Shown here: positions 6,482-7,155 of the stretch, in pieces | How the letters are laid out: the number at the start of each line of letters is the position of its first letter | How positions within the stretch are numbered: position 1 is the stretch's first letter | Assembly (NCBI GenBank): GCA_031368465.1 | Contig: JANMNT010000403.1 | Coordinates: 1 to 7,155 of the forward strand | Source: UKL13-2 sp031368465 | GTDB lineage: Bacteria; Pseudomonadota; Gammaproteobacteria; Burkholderiales; Usitatibacteraceae | Direction of reading: 5' to 3' | DNA length: 7,155 nucleotides | Translations under genes and position numbers: made by a program | The notes under the pieces: model-generated | Seen by the model: only the letters and a program-made list of their open reading frames with translations | The model's database searches: none | What the model was told of the DNA's origin: nothing

Positions 6482-7155
6482 TCAGAATGGTCTGGGGAGC
6501 CGCGTGCAAATAAAACGACCCCTGCCAGCCGCCCAGTCGTCGATTGCGCCCAGGTCGACGTCGAGCGGGCCAAATTCATATCTTGAAAAACGCATTCTGC
6601 CCTGTGTTGCGAACATCCGGATGTCGCTGTTGACGTATTCACGCAGCCAAAGGCCGTTTTTCTTGATGACATAGACGCCGCCGGGACTAAACAGGCTGGG
6701 ACAGGTCTTTTCAATTTGATCAAACAGCGCCGTCATCTTGGCGCGTTCACGATCCAGTTCCACTCGCAGAGGGTTGCCCTTTTGCAGGCGGCAGGCAATG
6801 AGTTCGACGCCGTTGGTCAATAGATCCGGCATGTAAATCGGCAGGCAATCTTCGGCGACGATTCGAATATCCCAGCCCGAAATTTGCTGGTCGATGCCTC
6901 GAATGGACTTGCCGAGGTTGCCATCCCGGAATGTGCCGGCGACGGTCTCAAATATGACGCGCAGCCGCCCGTCATGTTCTGCCATGAACGCGTTGACACG
7001 CTTGCTGCCGGCGCCGTGCGGATCAAGCGGGTAGGTCCCGACCAAGTTGAGCAAGCGCGAATCAGGGTGCAACCGCAAGGCGACCGCGGAGTTGGTGATG
7101 ACACCGATGGTCAGGTAGCCATAGGGCTTTTCGACAAGCGCCTTGGGAACGTCAA
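6482..7155 (-). CDS. C-terminal part of an unrecognised protein, N-terminus beyond window edge
   Basis: The frame is open from the right edge to the TGA at 6484-6482 and gives 223 residues. I do not recognise the family. The visible part opens with DVPKALVEKPYGYLTIGVIT, mildly hydrophobic, then LRLHPDSRLLNLVGTYPLDP, and is otherwise soluble in character with no clear membrane helix. Other points are DCLPIYMPDLLTNGVELIAC, a helical charged stretch near ELDRERAKMTALFDQIEK, and SPGGVYVIKKNGLW. Four cysteines lie in the second half. A codon TTG at 7078 could be read as a start, but the uninterrupted frame upstream makes an internal position more likely. It could be the soluble tail of a larger, possibly membrane-anchored enzyme, which is only a guess. 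It lies 180 bases before pepA on the same strand, and no intrinsic terminator follows it. Confidence 0.75.
   Translation of the reverse strand, partial: DVPKALVEKPYGYLTIGVITNSAVALRLHPDSRLLNLVGTYPLDPHGAGSKRVNAFMAEHDGRLRVIFETVAGTFRDGNLGKSIRGIDQQISGWDIRIVAEDCLPIYMPDLLTNGVELIACRLQKGNPLRVELDRERAKMTALFDQIEKTCPSLFSPGGVYVIKKNGLWLREYVNSDIRMFATQGRMRFSRYEFGPLDVDLGAIDDWAAGRGRFICTRLPRPF

Noticed and set aside
6415..6723. 102-residue minus-strand frame overlapping the unknown gene, considered as a frameshifted tail
   Set aside because: The unknown frame ends cleanly at TGA 6484 and the alternative frame shows no continuing domain. There is no evidence of a frameshift.

Overview
The window reads as a stretch of ordinary bacterial chromosome, and every supported gene lies on the minus strand. 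ValRS, PepA and the chi subunit HolC are full length with their key motifs. The order pepA-holC-valS is the one known from Escherichia coli and many other gamma- and betaproteobacteria. ValRS details (SALVPF after the DDDVLDTWF stretch, GKRLVSWDPVLGTAVSDLEV in the editing-domain approach) and the small IPVLTDLV protein between holC and valS suggest a betaproteobacterium. That placement is by resemblance from memory, not by a search.

In transcription order (right to left) the layout is as follows. The right edge (6482 to the edge) holds the C-terminal 223 residues of a protein I do not recognise. A 180-base gap (6302-6481) carries a strong sigma70-like promoter, TTGACG-18 nt-GATAAT, and a good ribosome binding site for pepA. 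Then come pepA (4820-6301), a 73-base gap, and holC (4321-4746). A small helical protein (3884-4321) has a start that overlaps the holC stop as TAATG. After a 54-base gap with a perfect 6-bp hairpin comes valS (977-3829). A 74-base leader follows, then an MFS_3-type exporter (start 902) that runs off the left edge after 300 residues.

Same-strand order, short gaps and the absence of any convincing terminator suggest one transcription unit from the pepA promoter through the exporter. The genes serve leucyl aminopeptidase activity, the DNA polymerase III clamp loader, valine tRNA charging and efflux. They share no pathway and look like a conserved housekeeping neighbourhood with the exporter appended.

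I see no mobile element, CRISPR array, RNA gene or defence system. The most unusual signal is at the exporter start, where a 14-bp sequence is repeated three times. Each copy opens with ATG and encodes MIGLP. The first two copies end in a TGA that overlaps the next ATG as ATGA, and the third continues into the exporter. All differences between copies are synonymous. This could be a chain of coupled micro-ORFs, or a slippage duplication of the start region. Smaller points are an acidic insertion of about eight residues in ValRS, hairpins ahead of valS and the exporter, and a T8 run early in holC.
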